Shown here: positions 33,487-45,394 of the stretch, piece after piece | Layout: every line of letters starts with the position of its first letter | Numbering within the stretch: the first letter of the stretch is position 1 | From: Liopterus haemorrhoidalis | Taxonomy: Eukaryota; Arthropoda; Insecta; Coleoptera; Dytiscidae | Reading direction: 5' to 3' | Length of the DNA: 64,000 bases | NCBI GenBank assembly: GCA_963971575.1 | Contig: OZ020616.1 | Coordinates: 41,754,250-41,818,249, forward strand | The notes under the pieces: generated by a model | Told to the model about the DNA's origin: nothing | Databases searched by the model: none | What the model saw: the letters and a program-made list of their open reading frames with translations, nothing else | Made by a program: the position numbers and the translations under genes

Positions 33487-33506
33487 GAGCCCCACGTTGG
33501 GCGCCA
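33487..33506 (-). promoter_or_regulatory. tRNA-Lys primer binding site
   Basis: The plus strand reads GAGCCCCACGTTGGGCGCCA, identical to the 3' 20 bases (with CCA) of the insect tRNA-Lys(CUU) as I remember it. The minus strand therefore pairs with that tRNA. It lies six bases from the 5' LTR, the standard position for priming minus-strand DNA. Confidence 0.88.
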
Positions 33507-33512
33507 GAAATA

Positions 33513-36485
33513 TATAACGTATATTACGGCCAGACTCCAGCGTTATATAGTTGGCATACGCCAGCGTCCGCTCAGCTCTCTGATCGGTCGCTAAAAACCT
33601 AAAGGGGGAAAAATATGAATTCCGTAACCACTGTGAAGTGACTCCAGTGGCTATCAGCTGTCCAGGGCAAGGTAGAAGGCCGCCAGCCCAGTCTAGAGGT
33701 AAATGTGACTATGCAGGGTGGTCCTGTAATTATCAATGTCGATGTGCGGCCTAAAATTTATACGGCGCCAGTCACTTCGCTTCTATTGCCCTAAATTCTG
33801 GAAGAAAAATAAAACCCCAGGGGAAGGAATAGAGTTCTCGTAATAGAAACACCAAAATTCTCAATAACTAAATTTATTAACAAAAAAATCAGTAACTAAC
33901 AAATGGTAATAACAGAATAACTAATATTCGTTAAACGAATATTCAATACGCAAAATCTATAAACAAAGTAAATTATTCACTAAATGAATACTCAATACGC
34001 AAAATCTATAAACAAAATAAATTATTCACTAAATGAATACTCAATACGCAAAATCTATAAACAAAATAAATATTATTATTCGCACAGCGAATACTCAATA
34101 AGCAAAATTTTATAACCAAAATATTAATAATTACAAGATCAATGACTAGTTAAATATTCCCTTTTTAGCTCGGAGTACGACAAAGTTAATACAAAAAAAA
34201 AATTATTTAATCTACGAGCAAAATATCTAAGTTAAATCCAAAATTTTAGAAACTAAGTACTCACGAGTGGCCAAAGGAAATTAAACAACTGAATCTTTAA
34301 CCGGTAATTAATTACAATTTAAACTAACAACTGAATTACTTGTGATGCGGTATAAATACCCAGTAACATGTGATTGGATTACTTATGCTACAACTGCCCT
34401 AGGGCTGCGTGAAGTTTTGCACAGGAATATTATACCACAGTGATTAATTACGTTGAAAAATGGTAACGGTATTCCGGTTGGCAATACCGTTAGGAAAAAT
34501 CCGGAAGAATTTTAGAATCGGAAAGCCAGCGCTTGTTCAAAACCCGATTTAAATTTTTTACTATACTTCTAGCTCGCCTTAACTTTAATGAAAACCCAGC
34601 CAGTCTAGTGGCCTCGAAGTCGCGGTGATAAAATATCCAAGGAGGCCAAGAGACTGACTCTCAAAATCCTCTCAAATCCCTTGAAAACCCGTAGTACGTT
34701 AACACAAAAAAATCTCTACCGAGATGAAAAAAAAAGTTAACGTACTACCCCAACCCACACGGCTCTACGGAAATATAACTTTAAACAAACTACTAAATTA
34801 CAGAAAAATTAGGTGAGGCCTGGCCGATGATGATAATAAAAAAAAAGAAATGCTTGTGGCTGAGGTTCTGCCCGACTGAAGCTAACGTTAATCCACCCAA
34901 ATCAAATACAAAGACCGACCCTTGATAACGTGAAAAAGCAGTTAACACGAATACCCGGCCAGGGAATATTCACAGAGAGGGGTTAAACCCATGTGTTTGA
35001 GAACTAATTCACAACCTCGAGTTATCAAGGGGATAAAAAAATGTTGACTTACGGACAGACTGAATCTACAATTAAATAAACTAATTCAACCCTGAGCGAG
35101 ACTGCTCTGACTAACTACGCGCCCCAACACGATTCAGCGCGTCCAACTTATTGTAGCTTAGGGCCTTAGGACGTAGAAAATATATGCTTCACAATAGGGG
35201 TGGCACCATGTGCTCACTCAACTCAAAATACAAGTACAATACATACACATTCATAAAAATGGCCAAAATTATCAGTGTGTATCCAAAAACATCTATACGG
35301 GGACGTATTACGCCTCAACACAACCCGGAGGTCCGATACGCCACACTCATAAAGATATTTTTGTTACAAATCATCAAACAAATATCATAAATTAGTACTC
35401 ATCTGAGTTGCAGACAAAAACAATCTCCCTGTTTCCACGGCTAGATACAATAAGTAGGTTATGTACTCTCTGGACGGTGATGTAGTTTTAAGGTTCCGCT
35501 ACAAGATGCTTATTCCTTTGCGACCGGTTGAATACTCGGATAACTTCAGAAATTATTCCTCCAGCCGATATATACTCTCAAATAGGCACAACTGTGCAAA
35601 TTTTTTGCCTCTATCGTACCGCCACTGTATGAATAACAGTTAAAAATACAATTAGTGAAACTGGAGACCATACAACAGTTTCGCGTGCGGAAATAAAAGA
35701 AAGGTGATACCTTACCTCGTGGTCGGTGGCTTAAATGGTTTTCTTAAACTCCGAACTTTTGATCAGAAAAGAAAATTCTCATCCGGATATCTCCGTGTCT
35801 TCCCTACGAAGACAGTATAACGCCAAGCAGTCTCCGCAAAAACGAATTCCGTGTTGCCTTCAATTTCCTCTAGGCTTATACATGGAAGTTTCACTGCACG
35901 TGCCGTTAGTTTTTCTTTCTGGTCAAATTTTTCTGATAACACCACTGTTCGTAAGTTTAAGAGAGCCAAAACGCGGCTTCCCATCTGTTTTATAACCTTT
36001 TTTCCTCACCCCTCTACCGGGTTTACCACTCGCGCATCGTCGGTGCAGACATATGTCTAGTTGCGTTATTACGACCAAATATCCCCAGAAATTTATTTAC
36101 TATTGAGGATTATAATTTCTTGTTCTTTTTTTTTTTATATAAGGTAGGTGTATCATTCAAACATATTCCGCACGCTAACTGTTGTACTTTCCAGGTTTCC
36201 ACGACGTATATATCCCAAAACAGGTTAAATAGAAATGTCAAAAACAATTAACCTCAAAATTAAGTGACATCTCTAGTATGTTTTTGCATTCGGATGCAGA
36301 TGCGGTGGTTGTTGTCATAAATGCTGTCCTCTAAGTGGGTTGACAGGACCTATTCAGTTGGTTTTGCACAAAATTACCCCATCCTGTATCCTTTTATAAG
36401 CTTAGAATAAGTTTTCCGTACGAAGGTAGGTTATCGTCTAACTAGATTTTAAAGCGCTGTGTTTCGGCTAGGATAGCCCGTAACA
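33513..36485 (-). repeat. 5' long terminal repeat (2,973 bp)
   Basis: Same length and apparently the same sequence as 25242-28214. It is expected to contain the promoter and transcription start. I could not place the TATA box or R region with confidence. Confidence 0.95.
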
Positions 36486-36489
36486 GAAT

Positions 36490-37355
36490 TTATTATTTTA
36501 TTTTATATTTTGCAAACTAAAATTTTGGCAAACAGTTCTTAAACCCTTATATAATAATTTACCATGAAAAATAAAACTGTATTTTCCCCATTTCATTGTT
36601 ATAATAGAAAGCACTTAGGTGATCCATACTACCCAACTCCCCCCTACACATCCTTATCATAAATCGAAAAAGAACTATTTCAAGAATTATGACAGAACCT
36701 ATCAATTTATATGGTAATGGGTAATTTTAGCTTAGTCTTTTTTGAATCAATCATTTTCCGATATACGCCAACCTCTTCAATATGAAATCCAAATTAATCA
36801 TTAATTGATCAATGAATAGAAATTATAGAATTGAACTGAAATCATATCATCATTGATGTTTATATAAACATAAAATCATTTAAACTGGTTTAGAATTATT
36901 AACGTGGAAATAATTCGTCATAAATAATTCCATGAGGCAAATATAAATTTCCCCCTCGCTGGGTTACAATAATCTGATGTAATACATTTTATAAATCCTT
37001 AGAGAAATAGTCATTTTTATTTTTCTGCCTATTGTACACATAATAACAAATCACTGAGTACGATTGGAAAAAAGATTTTTCATTTACTAAACTGTAGAAA
37101 TTGATTTATAGTAATGAAAAACATTTTCAGAAACGAAAAATAATGAAATATTAAATGGAATCCTGAGAATGGACAGTTCATAAATTATTTTTTGAATTTT
37201 TATAGTTGTTTTGTTGAATAAACTGGCTATCATTTCATTGAAATATTTACAGAAAAATGTTTAGTGAAATTCAACTTAGAAAATTTGATTAATTTCACAT
37301 TTTTTTATTAAAACGATAAGAAAATAAAACAGGTATTTAAATGAAAAAAACGGTA
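36490..37355. other. AT-rich non-coding interval
   Basis: No ORF, exon or repeat boundary recognised. Confidence 0.45.
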
Positions 37356-37356
37356 T

Positions 37357-37771
37357 ATACCGGGTGAATTATTTAAGAAACAACATACATGTTTCACATA
37401 TAATGTTAATGAAATGAGTTATTTCATTTGCAACATAGTAAATTATGAAAGCAAGCTCATATCCATGGCAACAGATATGCAATGGTGATTAGATATAAAA
37501 GTTATTTGACGTGATAAAGTTCCTAGACGGCTAAAAAATAGTAAATTAAAAACAATAAATGAATTTTTATTAGTTTGTTTATATTTACATACAAACAAAA
37601 ATAATAATGTCCTTAGTAGCTAAGTCCAAAAAATATTTAAAAAAATAATATTTTGTCTTTTCTATGGATACGATAAGCATTTGTTTTATGGCTATGTTGC
37701 TTTTGATATCTCAGTTCATTAACATTATATGTGAAACATGTATGTTGCTCGTTAAATAATTCACCCGGTAT
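37357..37771. mobile_element. MITE with about 60 bp inverted ends
   Basis: TACCGGGTGAATTATTTAA at the left is inverted at the right, and the similarity continues through CAACATACATGTTTCACATA and ATAATGTTAATGAA. Only a few bases differ across roughly 60. TATA-rich flanks permit a TA target duplication. No ORF. Confidence 0.88.
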
Positions 37772-38029
37772 ATATATACATATAAAAGAATCTGCATCAA
37801 TAGACTATGGCGAAGAAGTTATAGTTTTGAATTGTTTCAATTTGACTCACCAACAAGAATAATGGGACTTACGATTATATTTTAAAGACCGATACAAAAT
37901 TATTTTATTTTTCTCTTTGATGTTATTTCGCCATAATGCCTAGGATACGACATAAACATACGCATAACAACTGGAGTATTAGTCTCATATACGGCCGGTA
38001 CCTTATTTTATGATTACTATAGTCTAGAG

Positions 38030-38318
38030 CAGTGTTTCTCAACCAAAAACGCACTGCGGACTAGCATAATATATAATTTTCTAACGCGGACCACTAATAA
38101 TAATTGTTGGTTCATTTTTTGCAAGAAAACAAATATATTTAATGTGCTACTAAATACATTTATTTTATTTGTTGAAAATCAGTTTACAGAAAAAAAACAA
38201 AATATAAATTATTTACAGAAAAAATGTGCATGAAAAATTAAAAAAAAACTGCAAAAAACATATAAAACCTTCGCGGACCACTAAAATTTGTCTGGGGACC
38301 ACCTATTGAGAAACACTG
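38030..38318. mobile_element. hAT-type MITE, CAGTGTTTCTCAA family (copy 3)
   Basis: Ends CAGTGTTTCTCAACC and ATTGAGAAACACTG. The 8 bp GTCTAGAG is perfectly duplicated at 38022-38029 and 38319-38326. Same family as 24595-24885. Confidence 0.92.
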
Positions 38319-38529
38319 GTCTAGAGATTTCGTATTCTTTTTCATTAGTAACAAACCTTCTGTTGATTTTGTGCATTTTTTTTTCGATATATTCGGGTTG
38401 CATATTCTTTATGATAGTAAAATTTATTCTGACAATTAAATGATTTAAAAAAAAAAATCAATTGCTTTTTGTCTATAAACTGTTTATTGTCATAGGTTAC
38501 CAGATAGGTATAAATATATGTTCATTTTT

Positions 38530-38688
38530 ACTGACCGCCAACATATATACCTAAGGGAAGTATTGTGATTATACCGATTTTGACATTTCGAGATTTCGAT
38601 GGATCTCTACGAATTGAGGTCCCTACATAACGTTTTGACTATTTTTGCATGATGTCTGTCGGTCTCTCTAACTGTCTGTCTGGCTGTA

Positions 38689-38724
<36 letters not shown>

Positions 38725-39060
38725 GGTCTGTGTACACGTGCAGAGCAAATTCGGCTAAAAGGATTTTTATAAAATTTCATATTTAAGCATTTGACATCAA
38801 TTGCAGGAGTTGATCAACTTTTGGTAAAAATCTGTTAACTAAAAATGGAAGTTTACTCGTGTCGGTTTTAAGATTTTTGCCAATATTTCACAACAGAGAA
38901 ATATTTCGAAAAAATTTATTTAACAAAAGTCGCTACAAAAGCAACAAATAACAACTTTTATTTGAGACATTTTTAGATAAAGCAGCATAAATTAAACAAG
39001 TATTTTGTGATGGTGGTAGGTCGTGTGGTGGCCACAGCTGATTTTTCTTCTATTGCCATA
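38530..39060 (+). repeat. (GTCT)n-bearing dispersed repeat, copy A
   Basis: It shares GACCGCCAACATATATA, ACATTTCGAGATTTCGATGG, ACGAATTGAGGTCCCTACAT and CACGTGCAGAGCAAATTCGG in order with 61968-62460. A (GTCT)n run occupies 38660-38730. The 3' part has TGGTGGCCACAGCTGATTTT. No coding region. Class unknown. Confidence 0.78.
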
Positions 39061-39411
39061 TTCTAAAGGTTTCGAATTCTTTTTCATATTTCTGTTTAGA
39101 TTTAATTGGTAACAATGTCTTTCAATACAAATTTATCTATCGGATAGTTATCTAACGGATAATGAGACTGACGTATTGTATTGAAATTAATAACTGATTA
39201 GTATTGACATTTATTCAGCAGATGAAGCTCCAGATAACCTTATCTGTCAAGATATATACGTAGAAGTTTACATGAAGGTGGAAAGACCGGGCCTTAATAA
39301 AAAGAAAACACTCTTTGTACCATTTCATATACACATTTAACAATACCAAACCGAATTTTGAATGTTTAACATTGCATAAAGATAGTTATATCGTAGATAT
39401 TAAGTGGGGAA

Positions 39412-39832
39412 GCCGGGGCATAACGGGCACCTTAAGGATTATCTTAAATATCGTAAAAAATTTCGAAATCTTTTATTCGTAAAATGATTTATTGTTTAAT
39501 TATTACAGACATAATGGGCAATCAGCTAAAATCTGGGGCAGAATGAACACACGTGAGTGCATTCCTCATCGTTATCATCTTTTCCAGCGCAAGAACAATG
39601 TGCCCACTCGCCACATGCTCTGCACTGGAGTAATCAACGTCTGGGTATGTGTGAAAAATATATCAACACAGCAAAAAACACGTTTCACCAATTTAGAAAA
39701 TGTAAACGCCAGGTCTCAGTTATACAACCACTCTCGGAAGACACTAGCGAAGTACTGAACGTGATTGGAATGCACCCAAACATGGCGGCATGCTTTAACA
39801 GCCAAAAAGAGGGGAGCCCGTTATACCCCGGG
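39412..39832. mobile_element. MITE or relic transposon with GGGGCATAACGGGC ends
   Basis: GCCGGGGCATAACGGGC at 39412 is inverted as GCCCGTTATACCCCGG at 39815-39830. Overlapping frames inside (39492-39865) contain scattered Cys/His residues but no transposase motif I can name. Confidence 0.6.
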
Positions 39833-39859
39833 GGCCCGTTTTGCTTCGGTTTGCACTAC

Positions 39860-40440
39860 ATGTGATTGTAAAATATTGAAAACTGAAAAAACCAAATATC
39901 TCGGAATATATGTAGATAAAAATATGAGATGAGCACATATCGTACCTTTGCAAAAATGAAAAACTTTTCATTTATTTAACAAACTTGTACTGTGGCATGT
40001 TTACATCATAAAATGATCAATTCAGTTCGAAGTTATAGTGCTCCTCCATAAATGGTTTTCCTGGATGAGTCCAAATATCTTTCTTAGTATTTTAAAATCA
40101 AATGAGACTTAAAAATATGGTTTCTGTTATGGTTTAATAGTACTCATGTTTCACAAGCATACGTTGGTACAGAAACTATTGAAAGCTTCTAAATAGTGCC
40201 CTAGGAATGGTCTTATAAAACTGTATTCTTCTGTGCTAGTAGTATACTATTTTTAATTACATAGGATGTATTATTGATGGATGTTATCGGTTCATACAAG
40301 GTAAATGAACGCTTCTGAAGATAAAAAGATTTAAAACATATTGGGGCAAGCTCATAATCATTAATGATCAACTTAATTCTACAATAAAATTTGACGTTTA
40401 TGAAAAGAGTGCGACATACCACCCAGATACTGAGTCAGAG
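39860..40440 (+). pseudogene. Jockey-like LINE C-terminal relic
   Basis: It begins TKYLGIYVDKNMR (the first base of an RT/thumb motif common to jockey-like elements) and continues in shifting frames with YGFCYG, LLKASK and a VYEKSATYH segment. There are many stops and frameshifts. Confidence 0.6.
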
Positions 40441-41333
40441 CGAGAAATATGATTAGTAGTACGTAGTTGCATATGCTAGTACCTAGTGCTACTAACATTT
40501 AGTAAAAGATTATGAGCTTTTCCCAATAATTTTAACAAGAGTATAATTTCGTTAACAATTCTTACATCCGATTCTTGTGAATCTAAATTAATAGAATGGT
40601 AGTCTTCATCTCTAAGTGAATAATATACTTATAGGCCACACAAAGCCCAGATTTAAAGAGTAAATTAATTTAATTACAAGTCGTCAAAAATAGTAATTAA
40701 GCCTTTTTTTTGTAAATTTTGACGTGAATACTTTCATTTAGTTGTAACAACTAAAATCTTTGTTAAATTGACAGTGAAATTCATTTTAAATGGAAAGAAT
40801 AATTATGAGTTTGAATTTAGTGAATTGGAAACGTGAATATTCCCATTGATTAAACAACGTCTTTAATTAGAAGTGCTTGAGATAAAGTGCCATCTTGAAG
40901 GCAGATGTCTAAATTAAGCACTCCCTTCCTTAGAAACTTCTCGAAGAGTAATTACCGCTCAAAATTACCGTTTACGTGTTAAACAACAAACAAACAACTA
41001 TACCTATAGATAATCATTCCACCCAGACCGAATTATATTTAGTACTTCAAAAGCGCAATACAAAATAATGTTACAATAAATATGCATATTATTTTTGAAA
41101 TATCATTGAATGAAAGTGTGAAAAATTGGTGCCAGTATAAACCTGAGACCATACAGAGCACTACGTATGCTATGTACGCTGTTTGCCAGACGTGAGAGAA
41201 AAAAGTTTCCTCTATAGACAACGTAAGCGGCCATACAGCGTAAGTCATGTACGCTTTGTTCGCTGTTACCTTCATTGCCCTGATTTGTGGCGAATAAGTC
41301 TATACTTATATATATTTTGGAAGTTCTGAACTA
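40441..41333. other. AT-rich non-coding interval
   Basis: No feature recognised. A short passage at 41155-41270 repeats the words TATGTACGCTGTTTGCC and CATGTACGCTTTGTTCGCTG. Confidence 0.4.
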
Positions 41334-41335
41334 TA

Positions 41336-42030
41336 CAATGGTACTTTGACTTACGAGTGTTCCAACTAAAGAGTTTTTCGAGATACGAGCCGTCTCTCGG
41401 CCGATGTTTTGCTTTGAGTTGAGAGCTAAAATTCGAATTACGAGCATAGGAGGTTATATCTACAAGTGAGATGAACGAAATGTTGGGAATGTGGGAGAAT
41501 GTTTCAGACTTTATTCAAAAGAAACACCAGAATAAGTTACAACTGGGCGTTCGACGATGCTATTTAATGACACTTGCCGAACTCATTTCAGAAACATTGT
41601 GAAAGGGAGGATGAAACAGCATTGGACAAGTTTTTATCGAAAACCCTGCAGATGAAAGTGAAGAAAGCGTGGCGAAAAGGATAAAAATCAGCGAATGAGA
41701 TTCAGTTATGCAGTTCAACCTTTTTACTCCACCTCTGTCAGTATCTTCAAGTCGTCTGATCTTCTTTACCTTGATGTACATAATACTTAATCAGTTTACT
41801 GCAGTAATTCGCGCTTTTATACAATATTCCATACAATATTCCTCATTTATAAACAGAATTTTCTTATCTAAAAACATGTAACAAAAAAATTGCGGTGTGT
41901 TTTAAGGGCCCGGAACGTATTAATGGCTTTTCAGTTCATTCCAATGGGGAAAATTGATTTGACATACGAGTAATTTGAGTTACGAGCTCCGTCACGGAAC
42001 GAATTAAACTCGTAAGTCAAGGCACCACTG
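41336..42030 (+). mobile_element. Tigger/pogo-type transposon relic, internally deleted
   Basis: Inverted ends: CAATGGTACTTTGACTTACG at the left and CGTAAGTCAAGGCACCACTG at the right, with TA on both sides. Inside, 41470-41690 translates to WENVSDFIQKKH, then DTCRTHFRNIVKGRMKQH, the C-terminal tail of Tigger/Jerky transposases. The catalytic domain is deleted. The family is related to host-domesticated Jerky and CENP-B-like genes but this copy is dead. Confidence 0.85.
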
Positions 42031-42079
42031 TACTTGATCGTGGAATTAATTAATTTTTATCATATACATACTAAAATTA

Positions 42080-42720
42080 TACAAGGGTCATTTCAGAGTG
42101 GATGTAATTTTGTTCTTCTGTTCTTCACTCTTTTCATCCACTGAACATCCGGGTAAACATCACTTAGAATATGAAGAGATGATTTCGCATTTCTGAGCTC
42201 TTCTTCACAGTCTCTAGGTGTTCAATGTTCTCTGCTGGGTTGTGGCACATTCTACATATTCTATCTTCTATTTTCAGGCAGTAATCGTTACCCGTCTCTT
42301 CATTTCCGACACGAAGTCTAGCTATAATTTGCAGGTTTTTGTTGTTTTTTGAAAGGTAATATGGCAGATCATTTGTCTGAAGATCTTTGTATCTGTAAAG
42401 TAGATTTAAGTAATTTTTCCCTTCTAATTTGCTTCTGGATATCTTTATTTCTTATAATAATTGCCTCTTTTATCATGTCTGTCTCCGATTTTCTATTTCC
42501 ATAGCTGAGTATCCCTTTTGTTGATAATATTCCTGTCTTTGTTCTTCCCATTTATTTCTTGTTCTATTTCTTTCTTCTTTTCTCCTTATCTCTTCCCAAC
42601 ATTCATGCACTAATTCTTTCCCCAGTGTTCTTCTGGTTCTGTCTTCATAGTTCATGGGCCGATTTCCTGCCGCGGTGCTTAAATGAAATCTATTTGCTTC
42701 CTCTAACAGAATATAAATAG
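42080..42720 (-). pseudogene. R1-like LINE C-terminal relic
   Basis: The minus strand reads EELVHECWEEI-like and EYYQQKGYSAMEIEN segments, then QIIARLRVGNEETGN and CRMCHNPAENIEHLE. This is the Cys-rich tail of R1/I-type ORF2. Frame changes occur near 42480 and 42370. Confidence 0.75.
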
Positions 42721-43360
42721 TAGTTTTTTTATCAACACCCAGTACCCATCGGATGAATAAATCCTTGCACGGCTATAAAAACGCCGTTTTAATTCATTGG
42801 ACTATCCAATTCGAGCGAGGAAGACAAATAAATATTAGTCCTCTTAGGTTGTACATCTGAATCATCGGAAAATATTGTCAGAACATACAATGACGTTATT
42901 AACTGCCAACTTCGATTTGATGACGGGATTATTGAACCGTGTTTGGAAGTTTGTCTAAGTTTGGATATGCAGTTTGCAATACGTCCAATCCAGACGGTAG
43001 CCGATAAGCGAGGAAGGGAGGCACCTGCTTCATGCGATAAATTAATAGGCTCTCAGATACATCAATAATCACAATGATAATTTTTGGAACAGTTAAACTA
43101 CAGACTTACTAATTTCGACCTCCCGCCTTAAAATGACTTTTGAATATCTGGCTTCTGGTCTCAATCTGGCCAGTGAAATATATCTAGCCTTAAATCCATT
43201 ATGAAATCGTTGGACACCACTGTAATATATTATTGAATTCAAGCATTAGTAAATAACTAACAAATGGAGGAATATAGTTTATTTTATTCATGGATAAACT
43301 ATAATAAGGAGAAGTATTTGAAAGAAAAATTACAACAAATTAAAAATGGAATCTTTGGTT
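42721..43360. other. Non-coding interval with a hAT-like terminus
   Basis: CGTTGGACACCACTG (43213-43227 approximately) resembles a hAT end. No partner end was found. No coding sequence. Confidence 0.4.
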
Positions 43361-43364
43361 TCAA

Positions 43365-43876
43365 GACGCGACATAGTCGACGTAAAGTGGGAAACAGAAT
43401 GCAACGAGTTTGACGGTGCGTTGACGCCGTTGGACGGCGCAAACTGTCAGCGCAAAGTTAAAAGCAAGGCTGTACTACGCAAGTGCACAGAATGGACAAC
43501 GTCCTACAGCGTTCGAACGCCGTTGATACTGAATGTTCGTCAACTTCCAACTTTTGACGCCGTTGAACGTTGACGCAGAACACCTAACCTCAGTTTTTAC
43601 TGAATGGTAAAATGTTTGTATGTATAAATAACTTGCATGCAACATAAATAACATCACACAAAAGTCTTCATCATCCATTATACTTTTAATAAAAGAAAGC
43701 GCACGTATAAACACAGATATAGGTTGTCACGTGACGCTTGACGGCGTTAAAAATGATTGCATTGTGGACAGGCGAAAATTCAACGGCGTTCTCAGCCACG
43801 CCGTCGCAAATGACGGCGCGCTGACGGCGTAGCGCGCTGTGCATTCTGTTCCAGGCTTTAGGACTATGTCGCGTCA
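43365..43876. mobile_element. CpG-rich foldback element
   Basis: AGACGCGACATAGTC followed by GGGAAACAGAATGCA at the left is inverted at the right, ending GACTATGTCGCGTCACGCC. The interior is unusually rich in CG, with repeated GACGCCGTTGA and CAACGGCGTT words in both orientations. Overlapping ORFs on both strands are by-products of the low stop density. Target duplication not identified. Confidence 0.7.
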
Positions 43877-43889
43877 CGCCGAGGTATGC

Positions 43890-44855
43890 TAGTAATTTTT
43901 TACAAAAGTTTCAGGTAGAAAACGCCCAATTTTAGCTAAATTTTAAAATACATCCAGAAAAATAACTATCTATACTATTTTTTTAAAGAATGGAATGTGG
44001 GCAAGACAGGAGCTATTTCGATCTTGTTTTTAATTGGGTAAGAACGTGGAAAAGTTTACACTGTAGGAAAATAGATTTCTGTCTCAACTATTTGTCTCTA
44101 TTTATTTTAACCCAAATTTGTAAACATAGGCGTAGAAGCTAAGTTTACAGTGAATATATTACTACCTATTATTTCTAATAAGTAAAACGGAGGTATATGT
44201 TTAAATAATATTAGAATATAAAAGCCGGTGAATAAATAGATTTGAAATTAATTTAGAAAATATATATATTAAGAGAAATATTTTAAAATGAAGTCGCCTG
44301 AAAATTAATTAATGTAGGTACGCTTCTGGTACCAAACACAACAGTTGTTTTGCTGTCAACTGTCATATTCTTTGCTGTCAACGAGCGCCATATTAATAAT
44401 TTGTGTTGTATTATAGTGTCGATTAAATATAAACTTGAAGTGAAGAAGAATCCATTGATGATTCGGATAATATATTTTAATTAAATTTTAAATTATTTTA
44501 AAATACAATAATAGAATTCTTGAACTTATTTTTAATTATTGAACTGTTCATTTGTCTACATTTTACAAATTTATTTAGAAATTAAGAATAATAGCAATTT
44601 TATGCATTTAAATTATAACTTTTTTAAAAACATTAATTTTGAAACGTCAAATTTCAATTTACCGCAAAATGTATTTAATTTTAAATTATAGACTTTAATT
44701 TGATACAGTGTGAAACAGGACGCGCTCGCAGCGCCATCTACTTCGTTCTTAAAAAAATAGAGTATAAGTTAGGCCAATGAAGTGTCTTTAAATATACTTT
44801 TAATTGCAGTACTTTTAAAATACAGAATATTTGAAATTAAATTAATATTAAATAC
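43890..44855. other. AT-rich intron sequence flanking the exon
   Basis: No ORF or repeat boundary. TCGCAGCGCCATCTACTTCG at 44729 resembles GTTCGCAGCGCTATCTACTT near the right end of the MITE at 22735. Confidence 0.4.
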
Positions 44856-44859
44856 TTAC

Positions 44860-45068
44860 GTCTACGTGTATGCCTTGGAAAGGAAATATTTTGCTGTTAG
44901 GTTCCTCGCTTGGGGAGTACCGGTAAAATTCATGCCTGCCCCTATACCATTGGACCGAATACAGAGGTGCATCTTCTAAGTCGTAATGGCATCTCAGTGT
45001 CACATGCTGCCCCCTTTGTACAGCCATTGGAGCTATCTCTAGGCTCACATTTTTCAGTGCTGTCGTTC
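44860..45068 (-). CDS. Beat-family exon: first half of the first Ig domain
   Basis: On the minus strand CTTTTTGTTTCAG precedes 45068 and a GTAAGT donor follows 44860. The 209 bp exon has two bases completing a codon, then 69 codons: LKNVSLEIAPMAVQRGQHVT, LRCHYDLE (first Ig cysteine), APLYSVQWYRG (core tryptophan) and EFYRYSPSEEP, ending KIFPFQGIHVD. The DLEDAPLYSVQWYRG and FPFQGIHVD motifs are hallmarks of Beaten path proteins. The protein should be secreted or membrane-bound and act in motor-axon guidance through Sidestep-type partners. The exon ends in phase 0 and fits the 9211 exon exactly. The start is in phase 1, so an upstream leader exon is required and was not found to 64000. Confidence 0.92.
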
Positions 45069-45394
45069 CTGAAACAAAAAGTAATTACTAAAGCTAGCGC
45101 CATGGTAATAAGTCTAATCTGTTATCTCTCTAACAAAGATATATTTGAAATATTTAAGTAATTTTAAAAACAATAGAGTATACCTACTCCATTTTATTTT
45201 CTGACAAGGTTTTTACCGCGTATTTCGACTCATATGAGAACTTTTATTTATTATTTATTATTTATTAATTTTTTCCTACAATCAGGTACGTTTTTATAGC
45301 TTTGTTTTTGTAGCTTTGATAATGCTCAAATTGAGTGAAACTAGTCAGCTGTAATTAGAATAAAGTTTATACACAATTGACAATATTATATTTA

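Larger units (their letters stand above)
25242..36485 (-). mobile_element. Complete Ty3/Gypsy-type LTR retrotransposon
   Basis: An 11,244 bp element on the minus strand. Order in its own sense: 5' LTR (36485-33513), tRNA-Lys primer site, leader, gag, pol, polypurine tract, 3' LTR (28214-25242). The pol order protease-RT-RNase H-integrase is that of Ty3/Gypsy. GAAT occurs on both sides (25238-25241 and 36486-36489); GAATT cannot be excluded. Both LTRs have the same length and every landmark is offset by exactly 8,271 bases, so insertion was recent. No env-like ORF follows pol. Both proteins are open, so the copy may be transpositionally competent. Confidence 0.95.
9212..44859 (-). other. Giant intron of the Beat-family gene
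   Basis: Minus-strand intron of 35,648 bp with GTAAGT donor at 44859 and TTACAG acceptor at 9212. It contains the complete Gypsy element, nine hAT-type elements delimited by 8 bp flanks or ends, mariner, Tigger, Tc1 and LINE relics, a SINE and the 120 bp array. The intron assignment is an inference from phase and family match. Confidence 0.82.

Noticed and set aside
40213..40422. Minus-strand 69-codon ORF
   Set aside because: It lies antisense to a decayed LINE tail and has no motif.
43346..43877. ORFs on both strands in the CpG-rich element
   Set aside because: The stretch is a foldback with few stops; the frames show no conserved domain.
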